The notes beneath the pieces were generated by a model. The model saw nothing but the letters and a program-made list of their open reading frames with translations, searched no databases and was not told the origin of the DNA. From the NCBI GenBank assembly GCA_902781045.1, contig CACZHT010000017.1, positions 1-64,000 on the forward strand: a stretch of 64,000 nucleotides of DNA. Reading direction: 5' to 3'. A program made the position numbers and the translations under genes. Origin of the DNA: an uncultured Bacteroidales bacterium. GTDB taxonomy: Bacteria > Bacteroidota > Bacteroidia > Bacteroidales > Muribaculaceae. Positions 1 through 8,312 of the stretch are shown piece after piece. Numbering within the stretch: position 1 is the first letter of the stretch; every line of letters begins with the position of its first letter.

Positions 1-97
1 TTGCATGGTCTTTCGAACAAAATCGGGTCTTCGACCCGCTCTGCATCTTCGATGCACAGGGGGGTAAGAGGAGATTCTTCTGAATCGCTGAAGAGAT

Positions 98-271
98 ACT
101 TTTTAAAGTGGACTCAGTTAAAAATAACCCAAGATATGTTTGTCCGATTGAAAAATATGTTATATCTTTGCGCCGTACTACAGCAAAAAAACATTTTTTC
201 GGCTGTAAACCGTTCAGACTGACTGCATGACACCAGCTGAACAACAAAATCGCCACTTTTTAAAGTGGACT
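98..271. repeat. 17-bp direct repeat pair
   Basis: The sequence ACTTTTTAAAGTGGACT occurs exactly at 98-114 and again at 255-271. Each copy contains a small hairpin (ACTTT, TT, AAAGT). Two identical copies 140 bp apart around an orphan promoter could be binding sites or the remains of mobile-element ends. No transposase lies beside them in the window. Confidence 0.5.
139..170 (+). promoter_or_regulatory. Bacteroidetes-type promoter without an obvious gene
   Basis: TTTG at 139-142 is followed after 20 bp by TATCTTTG at 163-170, matching the Bacteroidetes sigma-70 consensus (TTTG at -33, TAnnTTTG at -7). The next real gene begins at 529, so it would have a 5' leader of about 350 bases. Confidence 0.55.
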
Positions 272-528
272 TGAGTTTCAAGTTTTTTAAAGCAGTAAGG
301 TAGTGAAGCCGTTACTCTGGCCGCTTTGAGTCAATGCACAATTAAGAGTTCGCTTCGATGCCGGTTGTGGGTGGCATACGTTATGAATTATGAATTATGA
401 ATTGTTATGTATCGGCAACATTACTACACTACTTTTCTTATATTTAGAGAGTTAATTTAGAGTTTTTAAAGTCACTTTATCGTTTATTTCAGTCAGTTAT
501 AAAATTCACCTTATTAATTATCACTGTT

Positions 529-3036
529 ATGAAAAAAGCATTATACTTATTATTCCTGCTATTGATGCCATGGCAGTTGCTTTATGGCTATGACTTTGTT
601 GTCGATCGTTTAGCTTATAGCATCAACGATGATGGTGCTACCGTGACATTGACTTACGTCAGCCACGAATACTACAACTACTATGGTGATCCTGAAGACA
701 CCTACTTCGACAACTACTATGACATGACATCGGTGACCGTTCCCGAGCAAGTGGAACACGAAGGTGTGAGTTACCGAGTAACCATGATTGGCGAAGAGAC
801 ATTTCTGGACTGTTCAGGCCTGACATCCATCTCACTGCCGAGCACTCTTCAATCAATTGGCGACCGTGCATTCAAGAGTTGCACCTCGCTGAACAGTATC
901 CATTTTCCGGCCTCGCTGACCCAGCTCAGCCCCACCGCATTTCTCTATTGCTCAGGCCTAGAGTCAATCAGCGTCGACGAGAGCAATGCGGTCTTCGACA
1001 GTCGCAATTCCTGCAATGGTCTGATAGAGAGTTCAAGCAACACATTGGTTCTGGGTTGCACCGGCACCCTCATTCCCGACGATGTCACAAGCATCGGCGC
1101 ACATGCGTTTGATGGGTCGGGGATATCTTTAATCACCATACCCGAATCGGTGAGATCATTCAGTGCTGACGCTTTTGCCAATTGTCCTCATTTAACACAA
1201 GTTCATATCAGCGACTTGGCCTCATGGTGCTCGATCGACTTCGATGGCCAGTCAAGCAATCCACTGAACTCCAGGTACAATAAAGTGGTAAGCATTGATG
1301 TCCCTCGGCAAGAGACAGTGTGGCAAACCGAAGTGACTTACCTCAAAAGGATGCACCTGTTTGTCGGTGACCAAGAGGTCGTTGATTTGGTTATCCCCGA
1401 TGGTGTGAGCGAGATTAAAGCCCATGCCTTCGGTGACTGCTCCTTTGTTAATTCGGTGCACATTCCCTCATCGGTCAGAAGTATCGGCAAGGACGCTTTC
1501 CTCAACATGTCAAGTTGCAATGTCATCGACATCGAAGACCTTGCCGCCTGGTGCAGCATAGACTTTGCCAATGCCAGTGCCAATCCGCTCTATGACCTGT
1601 ATTACATATTCTATGAGATAGAGAAGCCCTCTCCCTACACCCTTGAGGACTATGTGGGCACAGAGATTGAAGAGGCTTATAATGACTGCAAACGTCTATA
1701 CCTGAACGGGAAACAGCTATCCAACCTCATCATTCCGGAGGGTGTCACACAGATTAAGCCTTTTGCCTTTATTAGCCTGTTTGGGGCAAGCAGTATCACT
1801 ATCCCCAGTACGGTTAATGAGATTGGCACTGATGCATTCAAGCCCAGTTCTAACCTGTGGTACGACGACAACAATGAACCGGTGGGCATATTTCACGAAC
1901 TCGTTTGGAATGCCAAGAATTGCCCGTCTCGTGGTTCGATGAACACTGCGGGCATACGCTATCTGACCATCGGCAGTGAGGTTGAATCAGTTCCCGACAG
2001 CCTGGCATTCGAGTCCCACCTGCAAAGTTTATCTCTACCGGCTTCGGTCGAGCGCATAGGTGCATACGCATTTGCAGACTGCGGGTCGCTGACCGACATC
2101 TTTGCCGAGCCATTGACCCCTCCTGCATGCGAATCAACTTCGTTCACTCGCTTCACGTCTTTGCTGCACACAGTGAACAGTGCTGTCGCCGCCTACTTTG
2201 ACGCTCCGGTTTGGGAAAACTTTAACAATCTGCGAGGCGACCTCATCGTTCCCGAGCAACTGAGCCTTGACAAGACGGTGGCATCACTGAGCACCCGGCA
2301 GACGCTGCAACTTCATGCAACAGTCATTCCGTCTGACACCAACTTGCCGTTAGTGTGGCACTCTGTTAACCCTGATATTGCCAGTGTCGACTACTATGGC
2401 CAAGTGCGTGGCCTGAATGATGGCGAAACCGACATCGTCGTGACTTGCCACAATCTGCGCGCGCAGTGCCATATCGTTGTGGGCGGCAATCAAGTGACGG
2501 TCACCCTAGACAAGCACGAGCTGACGATGGAGCCTAATGACATTGAAACTTTAACTCCCACCGTAACGGGAGAAGCCTCAGGTCTCGTGACCACCAGTTC
2601 GGACGTGAATGTTGCCAAGAGCAGAGTGGTCGGCAATACAATCCAGGTTGTGGCAGTGGGACCGGGCAGAGCCGTTATTACCGTCTCAACGCCATCGCCC
2701 AACACCCAGAGTGACTCTTGCGTCATCATTGTCAGTGGTGGTGAACTCGTGGCCGGTGATGTCAGTGGCGATGGTCATGTCGACATAACAGACGTTAACG
2801 AGGTCATCAACATGATGCTCGGCAAGACAACATCAAGTAGCACAGCCGACCTGAGTGGAGATGGGCAAATCGACATCGAGGACCTGAATGCGGTCATCAA
2901 TATCATGCTCGGCATCGACCATGAGAACAATGCAGCCGGGGTTGCCACAGTCAATGGAGTTTCTACTGAGATCACTCTCACTGATGCATGTGGGGATCAT
3001 CACAGTCACAGTCCTCAAGCAGTAGACACAAAATAG
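529..3036 (+). CDS. Secreted BspA-like leucine-rich-repeat protein with Ig-like and dockerin-like domains
   Basis: This 835-residue protein starts with a classic signal peptide (MKKALYLLFLLLMPWQLLYG), so it is exported. Residues of about 60-560 carry repeated BspA/TpLRR-type leucine-rich units, visible as recurring IGxxAFxxC and SIxxPxSVxxIG patterns. About 580-740 hold two Ig-like (Big_2-type) stretches. The end carries two calcium-loop repeats, GDVSGDGHVDITDVN and DLSGDGQIDIEDLN, typical of type I dockerins. BspA-like proteins of Bacteroidales are surface or secreted adhesion proteins. No cohesin gene is visible in the window, so the dockerin partner is unknown. The gene stands alone and is closed by a strong hairpin at 3079-3114. 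The domain reading is secure; the ligand is not known. Confidence 0.85.
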   Translation: MKKALYLLFLLLMPWQLLYGYDFVVDRLAYSINDDGATVTLTYVSHEYYNYYGDPEDTYFDNYYDMTSVTVPEQVEHEGVSYRVTMIGEETFLDCSGLTSISLPSTLQSIGDRAFKSCTSLNSIHFPASLTQLSPTAFLYCSGLESISVDESNAVFDSRNSCNGLIESSSNTLVLGCTGTLIPDDVTSIGAHAFDGSGISLITIPESVRSFSADAFANCPHLTQVHISDLASWCSIDFDGQSSNPLNSRYNKVVSIDVPRQETVWQTEVTYLKRMHLFVGDQEVVDLVIPDGVSEIKAHAFGDCSFVNSVHIPSSVRSIGKDAFLNMSSCNVIDIEDLAAWCSIDFANASANPLYDLYYIFYEIEKPSPYTLEDYVGTEIEEAYNDCKRLYLNGKQLSNLIIPEGVTQIKPFAFISLFGASSITIPSTVNEIGTDAFKPSSNLWYDDNNEPVGIFHELVWNAKNCPSRGSMNTAGIRYLTIGSEVESVPDSLAFESHLQSLSLPASVERIGAYAFADCGSLTDIFAEPLTPPACESTSFTRFTSLLHTVNSAVAAYFDAPVWENFNNLRGDLIVPEQLSLDKTVASLSTRQTLQLHATVIPSDTNLPLVWHSVNPDIASVDYYGQVRGLNDGETDIVVTCHNLRAQCHIVVGGNQVTVTLDKHELTMEPNDIETLTPTVTGEASGLVTTSSDVNVAKSRVVGNTIQVVAVGPGRAVITVSTPSPNTQSDSCVIIVSGGELVAGDVSGDGHVDITDVNEVINMMLGKTTSSSTADLSGDGQIDIEDLNAVINIMLGIDHENNAAGVATVNGVSTEITLTDACGDHHSHSPQAVDTK

Positions 3037-3078
3037 CGGAATCGACATAGAAGATAACTCTTTGCTACCAGAAATGAG

Positions 3079-3114
3079 ATTTGCCACATTTTTTTCAGAA
3101 AAAATGTGGCAAAT
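3079..3114 (+). terminator. Strong hairpin after the LRR gene
   Basis: A 16-bp perfect stem (ATTTGCCACATTTTTT at 3079-3094, complement at 3099-3114) with a TCAG loop lies 42 bp after the LRR stop codon. It separates that gene from the glycogen operon. Confidence 0.75.
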
Positions 3115-3117
3115 TGC

Positions 3118-3148
3118 TTGCCTAGGTCTGAAAAAAGCTGTAATTTCG
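3118..3148 (+). promoter_or_regulatory. Probable promoter of the glycogen operon
   Basis: TTG at 3118-3120, a 20-bp spacer and TAATTTCG at 3141-3148 match the Bacteroidetes promoter with one mismatch in the -7 box. It lies about 75 bp before the debranching enzyme start. Confidence 0.5.
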
Positions 3149-3221
3149 TATCGTTAAACAAGACCCTATCGCAACAAGTAGGGGAAAATTAGACCATTAA
3201 GTAAGCTATAAACCACTCGAC

Positions 3222-5177
3222 ATGAGTTATTTGAAGTTTGACAAGAACCTGATGATCAATTTGGACCAGTCTTTGCCCAAAGAGATTTTGCGTACCAACC
3301 AGTCAGGGGCTTATCACTGCACCACCATCGTGGGTTGCAACACTCGCAAGCAGCATGGCCTGCTTGTGATTCCGATTCCCGAACTAGACGATGAGAACCA
3401 TGTGCTGCTCTCGTCGCTCGACGAGACGGTGATACAGCATGGTGCCCCGTTCAATCTGGGAATCCACCATTACAAGGGCAACTGCTACAGCCCTAACGGC
3501 CACAAGTACATCCGCGAGTATGACTGCGAGACATTGCCCACCACCACCTACCGCGTGGGCGGCGTGATTCTGAAGAAAGAGAAAATCTTTGTCACCGGCG
3601 AGAACCGCATCCTCATCCGCTACACGCTGGTCGAGGCCCACTCGCGCACGACTCTTCAGTTCCGTCCGTTCCTGGCCTTCCGCAACGCCAATGACCTGTG
3701 TGTCGAGAACAGTGTGGCCAGCCGCGACTATGAGGAGGTGAGCAACGGCATCGCCACCTGCATGTATGCCGGCTACCCCAAGCTCTACATGCAGATGAAC
3801 CACAAGCCGCGGTTTGTGTTCGACCCTCACTGGTACAAGGACATCGAGTATCAGAAAGACCAGGAGCGCGGCATCCCCTACAGCGAGGACCTGTATGTGC
3901 CCGGCTATTTTGAGATTGACATCAAGAAAGGCGAGAGCCTGATTTTCTCGGCCGGCATCGACGAGGTGAACACCCGCAACCTGAGCAAGATGTTTGAGGC
4001 CGAGATGAACCCACGCACACCCCGCACAAGCTTCTACAACTGCCTGAAGAACAGTGCCAAGCAATTCTACCTGACCAATGATGACGGCCACTACCTGCTG
4101 GCTGGCTACCCATGGTTCCATGTGCGTGCCCGTGACCAGTTTGTGGCTCTGCCGGGCTGCACCCTGTCGATTCACCACCGTCAGGACTTTGAGGCCATCA
4201 TGGACACCGGTCGCCGTGTGATGCTCGACTGGATGCACGATGGCAAGCAGGACAAGCACCTGAAGGACATTGACCAGCCCGATGTGCCATTGTGGATCAT
4301 CTGGGGTCTGCAGCGCTACTGCCACGATCAGTCGAACGACATCTGCCGCGAGCGTTATGGCGACCTCATCGGCGAGATGCTCAACTTCATTATCGACGGC
4401 AAGCACCCCAACGTGCGAGTGGCTCCCAACGGCCTGCTCACCGTCGACGGCACCGAGACACCCATGTCCTGGATGAACTCGACCTACAACGACGGCACCC
4501 CTGTGGTGCCTCGCACGGGCTATCTGGTCGAGGTCAACGGCTTGTGGTACAACGCGCTGATGTGTGCCATCGAGATATTTGAACCGATTGAGGATGCCGC
4601 TGACATGGTGGCTCGCTGGCGCGAAGTGGCTGAACGAGTGAAGACCTCATTCATTGAGACCTTCCTCAACGACTATGGCTACTTGTACGACTATGTGTCG
4701 GGCAGCTACACCGACCTGAGTGTGCGTCCCAACATGGTCATCGCCGCCGGTCTGGACTACTCGCCGCTTGACCGCCGCCAGCGCAAGGGAGTGCTTGACG
4801 TGGCCACGCGCGAGTTGCTCACTCCCAAGGGTCTTCGCACACTCAGCCCCAACAGCTACGGCTACAGTCCGTGGTATCTGGGCAACCCTGAGGAGCGTCA
4901 CAAAGCGTATCACATGGGTCCGTCTCGTCCCTGGCTCATCGGCTTCTATGCCAACACCTATATAAAGGTGTTCGGCGTGAACGGTCTGCCGTTCATCGAG
5001 CGCATGCTCATCGGCTTTGAGGAGGAGATGAAGGAGGGGTGCCTGGGCACGTTGAGCGAGCTCTACGATGGCAACCCGCCATTCATCGGGCGCGGTGCTG
5101 TGAGCTATGCGGCCAACATCGCCGGTGTGGTGCGCATCGTGCGCATCTTCAAGAATCTGAAACTTGTAGACTATTAA
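3222..5177 (+). CDS. Glycogen debranching enzyme (amylo-alpha-1,6-glucosidase)
   Basis: The 651-residue product looks like a bacterial GDE: an N-terminal GDE_N-type domain (GAYHCTTIVGCNTRKQHGLL near the start) followed by an (alpha/alpha)6 GDE_C-type catalytic domain, with typical segments GYPWFHVRARDQF near residue 300 and TPMSWMNSTY near 415. Such enzymes hydrolyse alpha-1,6 branch points of glycogen-like glucans in the cytoplasm, and no signal peptide is present. It is first in a three-gene operon, 18 bp before the GT4 gene and upstream of a GH57 enzyme. This is a conserved Bacteroidales cluster for storage glucan turnover. Length is normal for the family. Confidence 0.92.
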   Translation: MSYLKFDKNLMINLDQSLPKEILRTNQSGAYHCTTIVGCNTRKQHGLLVIPIPELDDENHVLLSSLDETVIQHGAPFNLGIHHYKGNCYSPNGHKYIREYDCETLPTTTYRVGGVILKKEKIFVTGENRILIRYTLVEAHSRTTLQFRPFLAFRNANDLCVENSVASRDYEEVSNGIATCMYAGYPKLYMQMNHKPRFVFDPHWYKDIEYQKDQERGIPYSEDLYVPGYFEIDIKKGESLIFSAGIDEVNTRNLSKMFEAEMNPRTPRTSFYNCLKNSAKQFYLTNDDGHYLLAGYPWFHVRARDQFVALPGCTLSIHHRQDFEAIMDTGRRVMLDWMHDGKQDKHLKDIDQPDVPLWIIWGLQRYCHDQSNDICRERYGDLIGEMLNFIIDGKHPNVRVAPNGLLTVDGTETPMSWMNSTYNDGTPVVPRTGYLVEVNGLWYNALMCAIEIFEPIEDAADMVARWREVAERVKTSFIETFLNDYGYLYDYVSGSYTDLSVRPNMVIAAGLDYSPLDRRQRKGVLDVATRELLTPKGLRTLSPNSYGYSPWYLGNPEERHKAYHMGPSRPWLIGFYANTYIKVFGVNGLPFIERMLIGFEEEMKEGCLGTLSELYDGNPPFIGRGAVSYAANIAGVVRIVRIFKNLKLVDY

Positions 5178-5195
5178 AATATCACCCACCAGAAT

Positions 5196-6458
5196 ATGAA
5201 AGCATTAATGTTTGGGTGGGAATTTCCCCCCCACATCTTGGGCGGACTGGGCACCGCCAGCTTCGGCCTGACCAAGGGCATGGCGCAGTGCGGCGACATG
5301 GACATCACGTTTGTCATCCCCAAGCCCTGGGGCGATGAGCCCAAGGACTTTGCTCGCATCATCGGTGCCAACAGCACGCCTGTAGTGTGGCGCGATGCGA
5401 GCTGGGACCATGTTCAGGAGCGCATCGGCCATGTGATGGACCCGCAGCTCTACTACCAGCTGCGCGACCATATCTATGCCGACTTTAGCCACATCGGCAC
5501 CAACGACCTGGGCTGCATCGAGTTCTCGGGCCGCTATCCCGACAACCTGCTCGAAGAGATCAACAACTACAGCATCGTTGCCGGAGTGATTGCCCGCAGC
5601 CTGGACTTTGATGTCATCCACTCGCACGACTGGCTCACCTACCCCGCCGGCATCCACGCCAAGCAAGTGTCGGGCAAGCCGTTTGTCATCCACGTGCACG
5701 CCACCGACTTCGACCGCAGCCGCGGTAATGTCAACCCCACGGTGTTCGGCATCGAGAAGGACGGCATGAACCACGCCGACCACATCATCACGGTGAGCAA
5801 CCTGACACGCCGCACCGTCATCGAGAAATATGGCATCAGCCCGGACAAAGTGACCACTGTACACAACGCCGTCGAGCCGCTGAGCGATGAGTTGCTCAAC
5901 GTCGAGGTGCCTCCCAAGCACGATCGCATCGTGACCTTCTTGGGCCGCATCACCATGCAGAAGGGTCCCGAGTACTTTGTCGAGTCGGCTGTGCAGGTGT
6001 TGCGCAAGGTGCACAACGTGCAGTTTGTGATGGCCGGCGGTGGCGACATGATGGAGAAGATGATTCGCCTTGCCGCCCGCCGCAACATTGCCGACCGCTT
6101 CCACTTTGCCGGTTTCTTGCGGGGCAAGCAGGTGTATGAGATGCTCAAGGCCAGCGATGTGTACATCATGCCGTCGGTGAGCGAGCCGTTCGGCATCTCT
6201 CCGCTCGAAGCCATGCAGATGGGCGTGCCATCGATTATCTCGAAACAGAGCGGCTGCGCTGAGATTCTGGACAACGTCATCAAGGTGGACTACTGGGACA
6301 CCAACGCCATTGCCGATGCCATCTACTCGATTCTGGAATATCCCGGCATGTACAAGCAACTGCGCGAGCAGGGCCTGGCCGAGGTCAACCAGATTACCTG
6401 GGACAAGGCCGGCCAGAAGGTTATCAACATCTACCGGTCTTTAATTCATAATTCATAA
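5196..6458 (+). CDS. GT4-family glycosyltransferase, glycogen synthase-like
   Basis: This 420-residue protein begins MKALMFGWEFPPHILGGLG, the usual N-terminus of GT4/GT5-like enzymes with the glycine-rich donor loop. The C-terminal Rossmann half has TFLGRITMQKGPEYF and the E-x7-E motif (SEPFGISPLE, E330 and E338) that binds the sugar nucleotide. Enzymes at this position in Bacteroidales glycogen clusters are annotated as glycogen or alpha-glucan synthases; the exact donor (ADP- or UDP-glucose) cannot be read from sequence. It begins 18 bp after the debranching gene and is followed by the GH57 gene, so it acts in the same cytoplasmic glucan pathway. Confidence 0.88.
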   Translation: MKALMFGWEFPPHILGGLGTASFGLTKGMAQCGDMDITFVIPKPWGDEPKDFARIIGANSTPVVWRDASWDHVQERIGHVMDPQLYYQLRDHIYADFSHIGTNDLGCIEFSGRYPDNLLEEINNYSIVAGVIARSLDFDVIHSHDWLTYPAGIHAKQVSGKPFVIHVHATDFDRSRGNVNPTVFGIEKDGMNHADHIITVSNLTRRTVIEKYGISPDKVTTVHNAVEPLSDELLNVEVPPKHDRIVTFLGRITMQKGPEYFVESAVQVLRKVHNVQFVMAGGGDMMEKMIRLAARRNIADRFHFAGFLRGKQVYEMLKASDVYIMPSVSEPFGISPLEAMQMGVPSIISKQSGCAEILDNVIKVDYWDTNAIADAIYSILEYPGMYKQLREQGLAEVNQITWDKAGQKVINIYRSLIHNS

Positions 6459-6495
6459 TTCATAATTCATAATTTATAATTTGTAGTTTATAATC
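6438..6495. repeat. AT-rich heptamer repeat (TTCATAA-type)
   Basis: A run of about seven TTCATAA/TTTATAA heptamers overlaps the end of the GT4 gene and fills part of the 92-bp gap to the GH57 gene. Similar runs occur near 380-400, 31310-31345, 32552-32580, 58696-58730, 59650-59690 and 59757-59780. They look like a genome-wide intergenic repeat. Confidence 0.6.
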
Positions 6496-6550
6496 TACCC
6501 ACTGCCAGCGTGGCGGTCTCAATATTCAATTCTCAATAAAATAAAATAGG

Positions 6551-7948
6551 ATGAAAGCGATTTGTTTTTACTTCCAGATACACCAGCCGTTCCGGCTGAA
6601 GAACTACCGGTTCTTTGACATCGGCAACGACCACTACTACTACGATGACTTTGCCAACGATGACATCATCACCCGCATCGCCCACCGCTCTTATCTGCCG
6701 GCCAACGAGATGCTGCTGGAGATGATCAAGGAGAACAAGAAGAAATTTAAGGTGGCCTTCTCGATCAGCGGCATGGCCCTGGAGCAACTGGAGCAATATG
6801 TGCCCGAGTTCATCGACTCGATGAAGGAGCTCGCTGCCACAGGCTGTGTCGAGTTCCTGAGCGAGACCTACGCCCACTCGCTGGCCTCGCTGCAAGACCC
6901 CGAGGAGTTTGTAGCCCAGGTCAAGGCTCACGATGAGAAAATCTACCAGTTGTTCGGTCAGCACCCCAAGGTGCTGCGCAACACCGAGCTGATTTATGAC
7001 GACGACATCGCCTCGATGGTGCAGGCCATGGGGTTCAAGGGGGCCATCACCGAGGGTGCCAAACACATCCTGGGCTGGAAGTCGCCCAACTATGTGTACA
7101 AGGCCGCTACTGCTCCCAAGCTGCGGTTGTTGCTCAAGAACAGCAAGTTGAGCGACGACATCAGTTTCCGCTTCAGCAACACCGACTGGGCGGCCTATCC
7201 ACTCACTGCCGACAAGTACATCGGCTGGATTGCGAGTTTGCCGCAAGAGGAGCAGTTGGTCAACCTGTTCATGAACTATGAGACCCTGGGTGAGATGCAG
7301 CCTCGCGAGAGCGGCATCTTCGACTTCATGCGCGCCCTGCCCCACTTTGCCGCCGAGCATGACATCCAGTTCTGGACACCCAGCGAGGTCATCGCCAAGC
7401 TCAAACCCGTGGGCGAGTTGACGGTGATGCACCCCATCTCGTGGGCCGATGAGGAGCGCGATGCCAGTGCCTGGCTGGGCAACACGTTGCAGCAGGAGGC
7501 CGTCGACAAGCTCTACAGCATCGGCGAGCGCGTGCGTCTGTGCCAAGACCGCCGCATCAAGCAAGACTGGTACCGCCTGCAGACGAGCGACCACTTCTTC
7601 TACATGAGCACCAAGCACAACAGCGACGGCACCATCCACTCGCTCTACAGCCCCTATGACTCGCCCTACACCGCGTTCACCAACTATATGAACGTGCTGA
7701 GCGACTTCATGATTCGTGTCGAGCAGCAATATCCCAGCGACATCGACAACGAGGAGCTGAACTCTCTGCTGCTCACCATCCGCAACCAGGAGCATGAGAT
7801 AGAGGAGTTGAAACGCGAGATTTCGATGATGCGCACCAACCTGGACAAGGACATCACTGGCGACTTTGCCGAGACTCCACCTGCTCCCGCCGAAGAGGCT
7901 CCCACCAAGCCCAAACGCAAGCGTGCCACCAAGAAGACGAAAGACTAG
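6551..7948 (+). CDS. Glycoside hydrolase family 57 alpha-amylase-like enzyme
   Basis: The 465-residue protein opens with MKAICFYFQIHQPFRLKNY, the GH57 signature with the conserved HQP. Further GH57-like blocks include LAATGCVEFLSETYAHSL near residue 95 and DDDIASMVQAMGFKG near 155. The expected catalytic glutamate and aspartate lie in this beta-barrel, though I did not assign them individually. GH57 enzymes act on alpha-1,4 or alpha-1,6 glucans. The end (about 400-465) is a coiled-coil helix (NQEHEIEELKREISMMR) followed by a lysine/proline-rich tail. It lacks a signal peptide and is last in the glycogen operon. Function in cytoplasmic glucan breakdown or rearrangement is inferred from family and context. 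Confidence 0.9.
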   Translation: MKAICFYFQIHQPFRLKNYRFFDIGNDHYYYDDFANDDIITRIAHRSYLPANEMLLEMIKENKKKFKVAFSISGMALEQLEQYVPEFIDSMKELAATGCVEFLSETYAHSLASLQDPEEFVAQVKAHDEKIYQLFGQHPKVLRNTELIYDDDIASMVQAMGFKGAITEGAKHILGWKSPNYVYKAATAPKLRLLLKNSKLSDDISFRFSNTDWAAYPLTADKYIGWIASLPQEEQLVNLFMNYETLGEMQPRESGIFDFMRALPHFAAEHDIQFWTPSEVIAKLKPVGELTVMHPISWADEERDASAWLGNTLQQEAVDKLYSIGERVRLCQDRRIKQDWYRLQTSDHFFYMSTKHNSDGTIHSLYSPYDSPYTAFTNYMNVLSDFMIRVEQQYPSDIDNEELNSLLLTIRNQEHEIEELKREISMMRTNLDKDITGDFAETPPAPAEEAPTKPKRKRATKKTKD

Positions 7949-7978
7949 TCTTTTCTAGACATAAGAGCAGAAACTCAT

Positions 7979-8068
7979 TTGATGGATTTTGAAGGGAATT
8001 GGTGAGTTGGAGGGAGATTGTTTTCCACCAAAATCATCAAAAACCATCAAAGTCCATCAAGATTTTTT
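7979..8068 (+). terminator. Possible terminator of the glycogen operon
   Basis: TTGATGGATTTTGA at 7979-7992 pairs with TCAAAGTCCATCAA at 8047-8060 (one wobble), and seven T residues follow. The loop is long (about 54 nt), so the assignment is tentative. Confidence 0.4.
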
Positions 8069-8220
8069 TATCACTCATTATCGAATTCTTGTTCGTTTGA
8101 GCACGTTTAGGGGTGTTGTTGAAGACCGATGCAAAAGGACATTCAAACTGAACTGTGATTTTCGGTAAAATTGGGAATTGAAACTGAAATATGTGTCACA
8201 GCACGTTGAAGTTTTTGTAG

Positions 8221-8228
8221 TAACTTTG
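8221..8228 (+). promoter_or_regulatory. -7 box before the alcohol dehydrogenase
   Basis: TAACTTTG at 8221-8228 matches TAnnTTTG exactly; a clear -33 box at the usual spacing is not evident. The start codon lies 84 bp downstream, leaving a moderate 5' leader. Confidence 0.45.
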
Positions 8229-8312
8229 CAGTGAAATGAAAACAGGGGGCAAAGCTAGTGATATGAGCACTATCACCCACCCTAGTACTCAACCATCAAA
8301 ACATTATAGAAC

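Larger units (their letters stand above)
1..528. other. Gene-free left edge with small hairpins
   Basis: I see no convincing gene here. The reading frame covering 1-222 has no family resemblance and begins with a weak start codon. Three short inverted repeats with TTC-type loops lie at the very start: CGGGTC/GACCCG at 24-38 and TGCATC/GATGCA at 42-56, after a TTCGAA palindrome at 12-17. A consensus promoter (139-170) points right but no good gene follows it closely. A 17-base direct repeat (98-114 and 255-271) and AT-rich TTATGAA heptamers (380-400) fill the rest. It may be the remains of a mobile element or of a decayed gene. Confidence 0.4.
7949..8312. other. Intergenic region with terminator-like and promoter elements
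   Basis: No gene is seen in these 364 bp. A long-range inverted repeat followed by seven T residues lies at 7979-8068, and a TAACTTTG box at 8221-8228 precedes the alcohol dehydrogenase gene. Confidence 0.6.

Noticed and set aside
1..222. 73-codon frame at the left edge
   Set aside because: No family resemblance, odd composition and overlap with hairpins and a promoter; I treat the region as non-coding.
3384..6359. Long minus-strand frames opposite the debranching enzyme and GT4 genes
   Set aside because: They mirror high-GC3 coding sequence and consist of low-information V/L/A/H-rich peptides; the plus-strand genes are well supported.
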